Shown: in pieces, positions 17,612 to 26,215 of the stretch
Numbering within the stretch: the stretch's first letter is position 1
Layout: every line of letters begins with the position of its first letter
Source of the DNA: Agarilytica sp045430345
GTDB taxonomy: Bacteria; Pseudomonadota; Gammaproteobacteria; Pseudomonadales; Cellvibrionaceae
Assembly (NCBI GenBank): GCA_045430345.1
Contig: JAILXT010000004.1
Location: 372,001 to 436,000, forward strand
Direction of reading: 5' to 3'
DNA: 64,000 nt
Notes under the pieces: model-generated
Database searches by the model: none
The model's input: the letters and a program-made list of their open reading frames with translations, nothing else
Told to the model about the DNA's origin: nothing
Made by a program: the position numbers and the translations under genes

Positions 17612-19009
17612 ATGATACCCACTATTGCCCTTGTCGGGCGTCCTAACGTTGGGAAATCCACGCTTTTCAATCGATTAACGGGCTCTCGTGAAGCACTCGT
17701 TGCGGATCATGCGGGCCTTACGCGTGATCGTAAATACGGTGAAGCGACGATCCGTGGGAAAAAATGCATTGTTATCGATACGGGTGGTATCAGCGGCGAA
17801 GAAGAGGGCATCGACTCTGCTATGGCGGATCAGTCCATGCAGGCAATTGTCGAAGCCGATATTGTTCTGTTTTTGGTTGATTGTCGTGATGGCTTAATGT
17901 TGGCCGACCAAGAAATAGCAAAGCATTTACGTGTACAAAATAAGAATGTATATATCGTCGCGAATAAAGTCGACGGACTTGACCATGAAGTCAGTGTCGC
18001 GCCTTTTTTCGAACTTGGTTTAGGGGATGTGCATTCAATCGCGGCTGCTCACGGGCGCGGTGTAAAAAGTTTAATGGAACTTGTGTTGGAAGAAATTCCT
18101 GAGCAAGAGGAGCCGCTACCAGAAGAAATACGCGGCCTTAAAATGGCTATCATCGGACGCCCTAATGTCGGTAAATCTACGTTAGTAAACCGTATGCTTG
18201 GCGAGGATCGTGTGGTTGTATTCGATCTTCCTGGAACAACCCGTGACAGTATTTACATTCAATACGAACGTAACGGCACACCCTATACCATCATCGATAC
18301 CGCGGGAGTTAGACGCAGAAAAAACGTCAAGCTTACCGTGGAAAAGTTCTCCATCATTAAGACCTTACAAGCCATCGACGATGCAAATGTCGTGGTGTTA
18401 ATGATTGATGCAACGGAAGGCATTGTCGATCAAGACCTCCATATTATGGGGCATGCAATTGATGCAGGACGTGCTTTGGTGATTGCGATCAACAAATGGG
18501 ATGGCTTGGAAGAAGAGCATAAGTCCTACGTTAAAAATGAATTGCAGAGACGTTTACGTTTTGTCGATTTTGCGGATATGCATTTTGTGTCTGCGAAGCA
18601 TGGTACCGGTGTTGGTAATCTCTATAAATCGGTTGAGCGTGCCTATAAAAGTGCAACAGAGCGTTTTTCTTCAAGTCACCTTACCAAAATATTGGAAGAT
18701 GCCGTATCGTCTCACCAACCTCCTTTGGTAAGAGGCCGCCGCATCAAACTGCGCTACGCGCATGCCGGAGGACATAACCCGCCGATTATCGTGATTCACG
18801 GGAATCAAACAAAGGATGTACCTCAGCACTATACAAAATTTCTCGAAAAAACCTTTCGACGCGCGCTGAACCTTCATGGGACGCCCATCCGCATTGAGTT
18901 TAAATCGGGGGACAACCCATTTGCCGAGCGAAAAAATAAAATGGCGGAAGTGAATCTGACTAAGAAAAAACGTTTAGGCAAGCATACGGCTAAAAAGCCG
19001 CGAAAATAA
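17612..19009 (+). CDS. der: Der (EngA), double-GTPase ribosome assembly factor
   Basis: This 465-residue protein has two tandem GTPase domains and a C-terminal KH-like domain and acts in 50S subunit maturation. G1 motifs are GRPNVGKSTLFNR near residue 8 and GRPNVGKSTLVNR near 182; G3 motifs are DTGG and DTAG; G4 motifs are NKVD and NKWD. The tail is Lys-rich. It closes the block running from ndk and is convergent with yciH. Confidence 0.98.
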   Translation: MIPTIALVGRPNVGKSTLFNRLTGSREALVADHAGLTRDRKYGEATIRGKKCIVIDTGGISGEEEGIDSAMADQSMQAIVEADIVLFLVDCRDGLMLADQEIAKHLRVQNKNVYIVANKVDGLDHEVSVAPFFELGLGDVHSIAAAHGRGVKSLMELVLEEIPEQEEPLPEEIRGLKMAIIGRPNVGKSTLVNRMLGEDRVVVFDLPGTTRDSIYIQYERNGTPYTIIDTAGVRRRKNVKLTVEKFSIIKTLQAIDDANVVVLMIDATEGIVDQDLHIMGHAIDAGRALVIAINKWDGLEEEHKSYVKNELQRRLRFVDFADMHFVSAKHGTGVGNLYKSVERAYKSATERFSSSHLTKILEDAVSSHQPPLVRGRRIKLRYAHAGGHNPPIIVIHGNQTKDVPQHYTKFLEKTFRRALNLHGTPIRIEFKSGDNPFAERKNKMAEVNLTKKKRLGKHTAKKPRK

Positions 19010-19031
19010 CGGTTTGTCTCGTTTTTTTTGG

Positions 19032-19361
19032 CTAGCCTCCTGAAATTTTTGCGGTGAAGCCTTCCTGGGTGAGAAATTCGACGATTTTTTCCCGCTGGTC
19101 GCCCTGTATTTCGATTCTCCCTTCTTTGGCTGTACCACCGGTACCACACACCTGCTTTAGCTTCTTGCCGAATTTTTTAAGCTCTTCTGGCGTCATATCA
19201 AACCCCACCACAACCGTTACTCCCTTTCCGTTGCGGCCTTTTGTTTCCCGGCTGACGCGAATAATGCCATCCGAGTAGGTTGAAACGGCATTTTGGGACG
19301 TTTTCTCTGGGGCTACTCGCCCGGAGTCGGTGGAATATACGAGCCGGCTATTTTTCTTCAT
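19032..19361 (-). CDS. yciH: YciH/SUI1-family translation factor
   Basis: This 109-residue protein belongs to the SUI1/eIF1 family. The core GVTVVVGFDMTPEELKKFGKKLKQ and VCGTGGTAKEGRIEIQGDQR are typical. YciH may act in start-site fidelity, but its bacterial role is not well defined. It is convergent with der and divergent from the ion channel gene, 54 bases away. Confidence 0.93.
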   Translation of the reverse strand: MKKNSRLVYSTDSGRVAPEKTSQNAVSTYSDGIIRVSRETKGRNGKGVTVVVGFDMTPEELKKFGKKLKQVCGTGGTAKEGRIEIQGDQREKIVEFLTQEGFTAKISGG

Positions 19362-19415
19362 TGCTGTCTAGTGTTAAGGTAAATGTTTGAATGAGTGTAT
19401 CTTGAATCGATCGTA

Positions 19416-20351
19416 ATGAATAATAAAGAATCCGGCAAAAAAAAGCCAAAGTCAGTAGACACTGTCGAGAAGCATGATAAAACGCGTCAGGAAGGTGAGG
19501 TTGCTCAGCTTGGTATAGATGGCGCGCCAGAGCCCACCACTGAACGTGAAACGCTAAAAGCATACTTATATCGTGTGATTTTTGGAACGGATACGCCTGC
19601 GGGGAAAGGTTTTGATCTCTTCTTAATATTTACCATTTTACTGAGCGTATTCGCTCTGATGGCCGAGTCCGTCAGTGGTTACTCCCCATCTTATTATCTT
19701 GTTATTCGCGTATTAGAATGGGCATTTACCATTTTGTTTACATTTGAGTATGTGGCGAGAATCTACTGCTCACCCAACCCAAGGCATTACATAACCAGCT
19801 TCTATGGATTGATAGATTTGATTTCCATACTGCCGAGTTACCTAAGCTTATTTTTCCCGGGGGCCAATTACCTGCTTATTGTGCGCGTTATGCGGTTCTT
19901 ACGTATATTTCGTGTATTGAAGCTGGTGCGATATTTAAAAGAAGCGAATACCCTAATTCGTTCGATGTATCACGCAAGAAGGAAAGTATTAATCTTTTTC
20001 TTGTCAGTCTTAGTGTTAGCAACAATCTTTGGCTCCCTTATGTATGTGGTTGAGGGGCCAGAAAATGGATTTAGTAGCATACCTAAAAGTATCTATTGGA
20101 CAATCGTGACAATTACGACAGTGGGATATGGCGATATTACACCTCAAACGGTATTGGGTCAGTTTATTGCTGCTTTGGCGATGTTGTTAGGTTATTCGAT
20201 ATTGGCCGTGCCTACGGGTATTTTTACCGCAGAGTTAGCGCAAGAAATTCAGCGAGAGCGAATGAGCGTATTGTGTCCAAACTGTTCGACAGCGGGACAT
20301 GATAGCGAAGCTAAGTACTGTCGTTCGTGCGGCAGCGATCTACATTCCTAG
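19416..20351 (+). CDS. Voltage-gated potassium channel with C-terminal zinc ribbon
   Basis: This protein of about 311 residues has six membrane helices. S4 carries regularly spaced arginines (VRVMRFLRIFRVLKLVRYL), the mark of a voltage sensor, and the pore has the K+ selectivity filter TTVGYGD. After S6 a short linker leads to a Cys4 zinc-ribbon-like tail, CPNC then CRSCG near the end. The N-terminal 45 residues are hydrophilic and Lys/Glu-rich. The start is ATG 19416 or GTG 19395, neither with a clear ribosome binding site. Confidence 0.9.
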   Translation: MNNKESGKKKPKSVDTVEKHDKTRQEGEVAQLGIDGAPEPTTERETLKAYLYRVIFGTDTPAGKGFDLFLIFTILLSVFALMAESVSGYSPSYYLVIRVLEWAFTILFTFEYVARIYCSPNPRHYITSFYGLIDLISILPSYLSLFFPGANYLLIVRVMRFLRIFRVLKLVRYLKEANTLIRSMYHARRKVLIFFLSVLVLATIFGSLMYVVEGPENGFSSIPKSIYWTIVTITTVGYGDITPQTVLGQFIAALAMLLGYSILAVPTGIFTAELAQEIQRERMSVLCPNCSTAGHDSEAKYCRSCGSDLHS

Positions 20352-20986
20352 TTTAATCTCTATCGATTCTATCGGTATTTTAGGGCGCGTACTGCGTATT
20401 TACCCCATGCTAATGCTTATAAAATATTCAGACTAAGGTATTAGTTTGAACTGGTTCAACAATTGTTTAATGTTTTAGGTAAGGCCTTACAAACTTACTA
20501 TATAATTCTTCTCGCTCATTTGGTTCCACAGAAAAATAACTGGAAGCGTATTGCGTTTTATCTTTAATCAATACCTTTACGGTTTAAAATAAGTACAGAA
20601 ATCACGGTTTCTGATTAACGGAACATCGCTTAGCTGATTTTCAGAAGCTAACGTCTTGAGTGCAGTAATTCAATCAGGCTAAACATAAACTGAATAATTT
20701 TCAGAGTACTATTGCTCGCGTTGAAAATATCGTTGTATTGGTTATGTGTTGCAAATATTTTTTCTCTCGGTATTTCCCCATTTTTGTTTTGGGGAAAGCA
20801 ATAGTCTCAAAAGTTTTGAGAGTTTATTTCAGTTAAAAACATCCGATGACTCATCTAACTCATGTATTCAAGCATGAATAGGTAGTGCTGTGTGTTTTTC
20901 TGAAAGGCTCTTGGAAAGTTCAGTTGGTTTAAGTCATTAGATCAACTGGTATTAACTAACTCCAGAGTGAAATAATAAGGATAAAT
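20352..20986. other. Non-coding region upstream of the first esterase, with palindromes
   Basis: About 635 AT-rich bases with no convincing gene. It holds three clear palindromes: 20479-20490 (gtaaggccttac, perfect 12), 20773-20797 (tttcccca / tggggaaa, loop of 9) and 20805-20821 (tctcaaaa g ttttgaga, perfect 17). Such odd-centred palindromes are operator-like. The esterase ribosome binding site aagga lies at the right end. Confidence 0.45.
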
Positions 20987-22231
20987 ATGAGACACTTTAA
21001 CGCAAGTAATGTAATGCTTCTTGCTCTTAGTTTGGTACTTTTTTCCGCTACTGCACATGCGGGTAGCTGGCGACCTGAGGCGACCGTGGGCGGAAAGCTA
21101 AAAGCCCATGTCTATGTTCCGACAACCTCCCCTGCACTCGCGGATAAGCGTGCACTTATGATCAGCATGCACGGCTGCGGTCAAACACATCACGATTTTA
21201 AATCAGGCGCTAACTGGGTAGAAACCGCCGATGAATACGGTATGGTGGTTGCGCTTCCAAAATCTTCTAATGAAGGGACATACGGCTGGGTAGGCTGTTG
21301 GAATTTCACTGTAGGTATGAGCGCTGATCGAACTAAAACCGATGCTAAATACTTAATCGGTATGGTGGATGCCCTGGTTGCCGATGCCTCTTTGAATATC
21401 GATACGAACCAAGTGTATATCACTGGGTTATCTTCCGGGGCATCAATGACAAACCAAATGGCTTGTTTGGCCCCAGATATTTTCGCGGGTGCAGGAGTCA
21501 ACGCGGGCAGCGCACCGGGATCCACAGGAAACGACCTTGGGAATCCCGGAATATCGCCAAATGGTGGGCGAGAAAACTGTGAAGAATACGCAGGAAGTTT
21601 AAATAATCACTTTTCTACACAGCTATATAACAATATTCATGGCACACGTGATGGTTCAGTTGACCCATCTCACGCACAGCGTAATACCGATATTTTTGAA
21701 TTGGTATATGAGGGCGATGGTACAGAGATTGATGTATGTTCTACGGGAACGCTTCCAGGAAGTGGCGACGTAACAACGTTGTGTGATTCTGCTGGCCCGC
21801 GTATTTCTTTGGTTATGGTAAATGGTATGGAGCACGCATGGCCAGCGGGGCAAGGCAGTACAGGTAATTCAAATTACATTGATCACGCCCATGTGAATTA
21901 TCCAGAATACATTACGGATTTCTTCTTCTCGAACAATCGACGTTTAACTGTAGTACCATCACCGACCCCCACGCCAACAGCGACTCCGATACCAACCAGT
22001 ACGCCGGCTCCTACGGTTTCTCCAACCCCAACACCGGTTCCAACGAACTGTGTTGAGTACTCAGCGTTAAATACTGCACATCATCGTTCTGGACGCGCTA
22101 TGAAAGACGGCTGGGGATTTTTCAGTACTTACGTGGCGAATGGCAGTGGGGATAATCTAGGTGGGACGTATACGTTTACGTCTTTATTTAGTTTAGATGG
22201 GGATTTTTGGCATTTAGGTCGTTGCCAATAA
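20987..22231 (+). CDS. Secreted PHB-depolymerase-family esterase with C-terminal Cys-bounded module
   Basis: This 414-residue protein has a Sec signal peptide (cleavage near ATAHAG), an alpha/beta-hydrolase catalytic domain of the PHB depolymerase/CE1 esterase type (about 26-320), a Pro-Thr linker (about 325-354) and a 60-residue tail from C355. The oxyanion region is MHGCGQTHHDF, the nucleophile motif GLSSG gives S149, and H283 in GMEHAW is the likely catalytic histidine. Substrate could be a polyester, acetylated or feruloylated polysaccharide; sequence alone does not decide. It is about 70 percent identical by eye to the esterase at 24926 and lies next to a TonB receptor. Confidence 0.88.
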   Translation: MRHFNASNVMLLALSLVLFSATAHAGSWRPEATVGGKLKAHVYVPTTSPALADKRALMISMHGCGQTHHDFKSGANWVETADEYGMVVALPKSSNEGTYGWVGCWNFTVGMSADRTKTDAKYLIGMVDALVADASLNIDTNQVYITGLSSGASMTNQMACLAPDIFAGAGVNAGSAPGSTGNDLGNPGISPNGGRENCEEYAGSLNNHFSTQLYNNIHGTRDGSVDPSHAQRNTDIFELVYEGDGTEIDVCSTGTLPGSGDVTTLCDSAGPRISLVMVNGMEHAWPAGQGSTGNSNYIDHAHVNYPEYITDFFFSNNRRLTVVPSPTPTPTATPIPTSTPAPTVSPTPTPVPTNCVEYSALNTAHHRSGRAMKDGWGFFSTYVANGSGDNLGGTYTFTSLFSLDGDFWHLGRCQ

Positions 22232-22252
22232 GCTAGTTTGATATTCGTAAAA

Positions 22253-22275
22253 AAAGGCGCCGAAACGGCGCCTTT
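22253..22275. terminator. Bidirectional rho-independent terminator
   Basis: A perfect 10-base stem (aaaggcgccg / cggcgccttt) with an AAA loop lies between the convergent esterase and TonB-receptor genes. A run of seven A on the left gives a strong U-tract for the minus-strand transcript; the right side has tttgtctttt for the plus strand. Confidence 0.9.
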
Positions 22276-22289
22276 GTCTTTTCGGCCCA

Positions 22290-24554
22290 CTAAAAACTAT
22301 ATTTTAATTTTGCGGTAACGGTTCGAGGGTTTCCGTAGAATGCTGAAGCAGACCCTTGGCCTAGTGCGAAGTTATACCCTGCGACGATGTATTCTTTATC
22401 CGTTAGATTAAGGCCGTGTAAACTGGCTTGCCAGTGATCACTATCTGACGTCCAAACGATACTTGCGTTCACAAGAGTGTAGCCAGGTTGGTCTAGAAAG
22501 GCGACCGGTTGATAGGTTTGATAAACGAAACTATTGTAGTTAGCGGATCCGATCAATGAAAGCTCCCCAGGCCCAACACTTATTTCGTATGTAGCACGAA
22601 GGCCTGCGGTAGTTTCCGGTGTATTTTGTATTGTTCGAGAGCTGGATACATCAACACCGTTGAGAATATATTCACGGTAGTCTGCGTCAATTAATCCAAT
22701 GCTGACATCGGTCTTAAAGCTATCTGTAAAGTTTGCGGTTAGTTCGAACTCCGCGCCGATGATGCTTTCTCTGCCCGCGTTAGTAACTGTTCCAGTAAAA
22801 TTATCGTTAATACCATCCCCGTCGGTATCTATTGCGATGGAAGCTGGCACTTGTACATCGGTGTAATCACTATAAAAGAAAGCGAGATTGGATGTGATTA
22901 AACCATCAGCCAAACTTGATTTAATGCCGAGTTCATATGAATCGACAAATTCCGGAGCGAAGCCTTTTTGAACGTTTTCCTGAGAATAATCTCCTCGAGG
23001 ATCAAAGCTACCGCCTTTGAAGCCTTGGCTATACCCAAGATATAAATGTACCTCATCAGTTGGTTGCCAACTAAAACTAATCTTCGGGGTGAACGCTGAA
23101 TCGGTGCGCTCGCCAACGAAGCCTTCTGCGATTGTTCCTTCGCCCCCAAAATATGGGGAGGTATTAGTGTTTAGGTATGCACCGCCAGTATATTTTGCGG
23201 TACGAGTATCTTCTGTATATCGAGCCCCTAAAGATAGTGCAACAGTATCGGATAGATCTATATTTAAGTCGGTAAATATAGCCCAAGTATCTGTATTAAC
23301 ATCTCCAAACGTGAGAATTGTGTTTGGTGCCAGAACTAAATCAAATACGCTTAATGCATTGGCATCTAGATAATATAAGCCTGCAATCCCTTGAACCTTC
23401 TCTCCTTCGTAAAGTAGTTGGAATTCTTGGCTTGTTTGATCATTCTCGTATACAACATATGCGTCAAAAGAATCGCCGGGCAGGCCATCAAAATCGATAA
23501 TCGATTCTTGCTCATCTTCTCGGTAAGCTGTTGTAGACTTAAACGTTAGTTCATCACTAAGGTTCCATTCTACTGATAGCGCTGAGCCACCGGCCGTTTG
23601 AATATTTTCATTGATGGGATGTCCCCTGAACGTTGCGCCTGCACGAGTGTCATATACATCATCTAGAGGTTCATATATATTTCCTTGTGCGTCAGTTTCT
23701 GTTCTAGCTTCATTGATACTTCCGTCTTCGTTCAACGTGATGACGCTGGGAATAGTCCTATAGCCGGGTTTTGGGCTGGATTGGTCATTAGTGTGATCAA
23801 CTGCCAGGCGAATATATAGGTCATCTGTGGGAGTGAATTCGATACTAGCGCGTGCTGCAGTGATGTCCTTATTGTAATGCTCTTCTCCTGTCTCAATATT
23901 TTTTCCGAAACCGTCTCGATTAAATGAAGCGATGCTGGCCCCTATTTTTATAGTATCATCGGCAAAAGGTATACTCCCCGTTACAATGATATCTCTCTGG
24001 TTGTACGTACCTATTGACCCTTTGATACTAAGGGCGGGGTCATTCGATAATCTTTTGGTTACGTACTTAATCGCGCCTCCTATCGTGTTTCTACCGTATA
24101 AAGTGCCCTGAGGGCCGCGGAGAATTTCGACTCTTTCGACATCGTAGACATCCAGCACTGCACCTTGGGGACGGTTTAGGTACACATCATCAATATAGAG
24201 GCCAACGCCGGATTCGAAGCCCGCCAGCGGGTCTGCTTGGCCAATACCTCTAATAAATGCGGTGAGAGTAGTATTAGTTCCTCTTGAAACTTTTAACGTG
24301 GTATTTGGGGATGAGTTTCCAAGTTCTACCAGGTCTGGGGTGCCAGTTTTATCTAACAAATCTCCGGAAAAAGAGGTTAATGCTATCGGTACTTCTTGAA
24401 GCGATTCATCGCGTCGACGAGCCGATACGATCAGGACCTCTTCCTCTTCACGAGCCTCATCTTGAGCTATAGATACTTGAGGTATAGCGATAGAGCCGCT
24501 AATTAAAGCGATCGCCATAGCAAGTGGGTTTAGCGTAAGTTTTCTTTTTATCAT
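22290..24554 (-). CDS. TonB-dependent outer-membrane receptor
   Basis: This receptor of about 754 residues has a signal peptide ending near VSIAQ, a TonB-box-like region (EEVLIVSARRRDE), a plug domain with FIRGIGQ and VEILRGPQGTLYGRNTIGGAI, and a 22-strand type beta-barrel ending in Phe (TAKLKYSF). It belongs to the broad iron-siderophore/polymer-product receptor family; the ligand is unknown. The ATG at 24554 has a good ribosome binding site (agaaaggtgtgtatc); a GTG 9 bases upstream is less likely. It sits between two paralogous secreted esterases, which suggests uptake of products they release. Confidence 0.93.
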   Translation of the reverse strand: MIKRKLTLNPLAMAIALISGSIAIPQVSIAQDEAREEEEVLIVSARRRDESLQEVPIALTSFSGDLLDKTGTPDLVELGNSSPNTTLKVSRGTNTTLTAFIRGIGQADPLAGFESGVGLYIDDVYLNRPQGAVLDVYDVERVEILRGPQGTLYGRNTIGGAIKYVTKRLSNDPALSIKGSIGTYNQRDIIVTGSIPFADDTIKIGASIASFNRDGFGKNIETGEEHYNKDITAARASIEFTPTDDLYIRLAVDHTNDQSSPKPGYRTIPSVITLNEDGSINEARTETDAQGNIYEPLDDVYDTRAGATFRGHPINENIQTAGGSALSVEWNLSDELTFKSTTAYREDEQESIIDFDGLPGDSFDAYVVYENDQTSQEFQLLYEGEKVQGIAGLYYLDANALSVFDLVLAPNTILTFGDVNTDTWAIFTDLNIDLSDTVALSLGARYTEDTRTAKYTGGAYLNTNTSPYFGGEGTIAEGFVGERTDSAFTPKISFSWQPTDEVHLYLGYSQGFKGGSFDPRGDYSQENVQKGFAPEFVDSYELGIKSSLADGLITSNLAFFYSDYTDVQVPASIAIDTDGDGINDNFTGTVTNAGRESIIGAEFELTANFTDSFKTDVSIGLIDADYREYILNGVDVSSSRTIQNTPETTAGLRATYEISVGPGELSLIGSANYNSFVYQTYQPVAFLDQPGYTLVNASIVWTSDSDHWQASLHGLNLTDKEYIVAGYNFALGQGSASAFYGNPRTVTAKLKYSF

Positions 24555-24555
24555 G

Positions 24556-24693
24556 ATACACACCTTTCTGGTTTTATTATATTGTCTATTTTTTGGAAAA
24601 TATTTTTCTTCCTTGAGCTAAATGTGCGTAATACAGGAAGTTTTTTAATATAAAAAATAAAACGTTCTTTATGTGAAAGACACAGGTGTGTAT
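24556..24693 (-). promoter_or_regulatory. Long-range complement of the TonB-receptor ribosome binding site
   Basis: On the minus strand, AGGTGTGTAT (24565-24556) contains the ribosome binding site just before the ATG. Its perfect complement ATACACACCT lies 118 bases upstream (24693-24684), itself able to form a short ACAC-ACCT-GTGT hairpin. If both are in the transcript, pairing would hide the ribosome binding site. Whether the transcript starts upstream of this segment is not known. Confidence 0.35.
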
Positions 24694-24864
24694 AAGCACC
24701 TCCAAAAAATATGAGAATTTATATCGTGTGTTGTTTTAAGAAAATAATTTGGAGGGGAGGCGGAAATGGCGTGTTATCTAGGTGTATGTGTTATTTTTCT
24801 GTTTCTGATCTGTTGAAAAATATTGGTTTTAGCGGAAGATGATCCAGTTTGTTTTTTACTGTTA

Positions 24865-24891
24865 ATAAAAAAGGCCGCTAAGTTAGCGGCC
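24865..24891 (-). terminator. Rho-independent terminator of the second esterase
   Basis: A perfect 8-base stem, ggccgcta / tagcggcc (24873-24880 and 24884-24891), with loop agt is followed on the minus strand by a U-tract (aataaaaaa on the plus strand). It lies 35 bases past the esterase stop. Confidence 0.9.
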
Positions 24892-24925
24892 GTATGCTTG
24901 TTGATTTATAACGTGTTATTGGATG

Positions 24926-26215
24926 TTAAGGACAGTTTCCTGATTCAAAATACCCTGTTGATGTTTCTGCAACGGTACTGCTTCCAAACAAACTGTATAG
25001 GCCTAGATTATCACCTGAACCTACCGCGTATGCTGTACCGAAATTGTTGGTTGCGCGGCCCGCTGATACGTGTGCGTAATTACTTGACGTAAATTCGTTA
25101 CATGAAGACGGTGGTGGAGTTGGAGTTGGAGTTGGAGTTGGAGTTGGAGTTGGAGTTGGAGTTGGAGTTGGGGTCGCTGTTGGGGTTGGCGTAGGTGTGG
25201 GCGTTGCAGTTGGTGTAGGGGTAGGCGTTGGTTGTGCGCCACCGAGGCGACGGTTATTCGTGAAGAAGAAATCCGTAATGTATTCTGGATAATTCACATG
25301 AGTGTGATCAATATAGTTGCCGCCGCCAGAGCTTCCTGGGCCTGCAGGCCAAGCGTGACCCATACCGTTTACCATTACTTTAGAAATGCGTGGGCCTGTT
25401 CCGTCACATAGCGTGGTGACGTCGCCACCGCCTGAAATGGAGCTGGTTGAGCAAACACTTAGGTCTGAACCATCTTGCTCATAAACTAAATCAAAGATGT
25501 CGGTATTACGGTGTGCGTGAGATGGGTCAACCGAACCGTCGTTGGTGCCGTGTACGTTGTTATATAGTTGCGTGTACAAGTCGTTTTGGAATGATCCCGC
25601 GAGGGTATTACAGTTACTTCTGCCCTGTGTAGCTGAAATACCAGGATTACTAAGATCGGTTCCACCAGAGCCCGGAGCAGGACCTGCGTTAACCCCTGCA
25701 CCTGCGAATACATCTGGCGCGAGACAAGCCATTTGGTTGGTCATGCCTGCACCGGACGAGAGACCGGTGATATAGACTTGGTTTGGGTCAAGGTTTAATG
25801 AAGTATCCGCTAAAAGTGCATTTACCATATTGATGAGGTATTTCGCATCAGTCTTCGTACGGTCTGCATTCATACCGACATGAAAATTCCAGCAACCCAT
25901 CATCATGCCATACATGCCCTCTTTAGACGCCATAGGAAGCGCGACAACCATTCCGTATGTATCTGCCGTGGATGGCCAGTTGGCACCGGCTTTAAAATCA
26001 CTGTGCGTTTGTCCGCAACCGTGCATGCTCACCATCAGCGCGCGTTTGCCATTAAGGCTGGGGGCGCTGGAGGGAACGTACACATGCGCTTTCAGTTTGC
26101 CGCCAATGGTCGCTTCTGATCGCCAGCTGCCTGCATTTGCAGTACTCGCTAGTACCGTGCAGGCGACTAAAATGGGTAAGGTTTTGATCGTGCGGATAAA
26201 TGCTTTGTAGTTCAT
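24926..26215 (-). CDS. Secreted PHB-depolymerase-family esterase, paralogue with long Pro-Thr linker
   Basis: This protein of about 429 residues has a signal peptide ending near STANAG, a catalytic domain with MHGCGQTHSDF, nucleophile S153 in GLSSG and a histidine in GMGHAWPAG, then a Pro-Thr linker of about 40 residues and a 58-residue tail from C372 to C428. The tail matches those of the esterases at 20987 and 40791. ATG 26215 has ggaga 10 bases upstream; an in-frame ATG at 26239 would add MKPGDVIK and has no better signal. It faces the TonB receptor gene in the same direction, separated by a strong terminator. Confidence 0.88.
   Translation of the reverse strand: MNYKAFIRTIKTLPILVACTVLASTANAGSWRSEATIGGKLKAHVYVPSSAPSLNGKRALMVSMHGCGQTHSDFKAGANWPSTADTYGMVVALPMASKEGMYGMMMGCWNFHVGMNADRTKTDAKYLINMVNALLADTSLNLDPNQVYITGLSSGAGMTNQMACLAPDVFAGAGVNAGPAPGSGGTDLSNPGISATQGRSNCNTLAGSFQNDLYTQLYNNVHGTNDGSVDPSHAHRNTDIFDLVYEQDGSDLSVCSTSSISGGGDVTTLCDGTGPRISKVMVNGMGHAWPAGPGSSGGGNYIDHTHVNYPEYITDFFFTNNRRLGGAQPTPTPTPTATPTPTPTPTATPTPTPTPTPTPTPTPTPTPPPSSCNEFTSSNYAHVSAGRATNNFGTAYAVGSGDNLGLYSLFGSSTVAETSTGYFESGNCP
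25116..25169 (-). repeat. Nine perfect hexanucleotide repeats coding the Pro-Thr linker
   Basis: Nine uninterrupted copies of ggagtt (54 bases, plus strand) encode alternating Pro and Thr in the esterase linker. Degenerate copies continue to about 25232. Copy number change keeps the frame and would only alter linker length. Confidence 0.95.

Larger units (their letters stand above)
24555..24925. other. Leader and promoter region of the TonB receptor
   Basis: About 370 bases, very AT-rich, with no gene. On the minus strand TATAAT lies at 24581-24576 but without a good -35 box. The region also holds the esterase terminator and the complementary pair listed separately. Confidence 0.4.

Noticed and set aside
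18985..19040. Possible terminator at the end of der
   Set aside because: The short stem lies in the coding sequence and is not directly followed by a T-tract; the later T8 run has only a 3-base stem.
20456..20466. Shared tcaacaa-type motif upstream of all three esterases (also near 26429 and 40678)
   Set aside because: Short, AT-rich and at different distances and orientations; within chance expectation.
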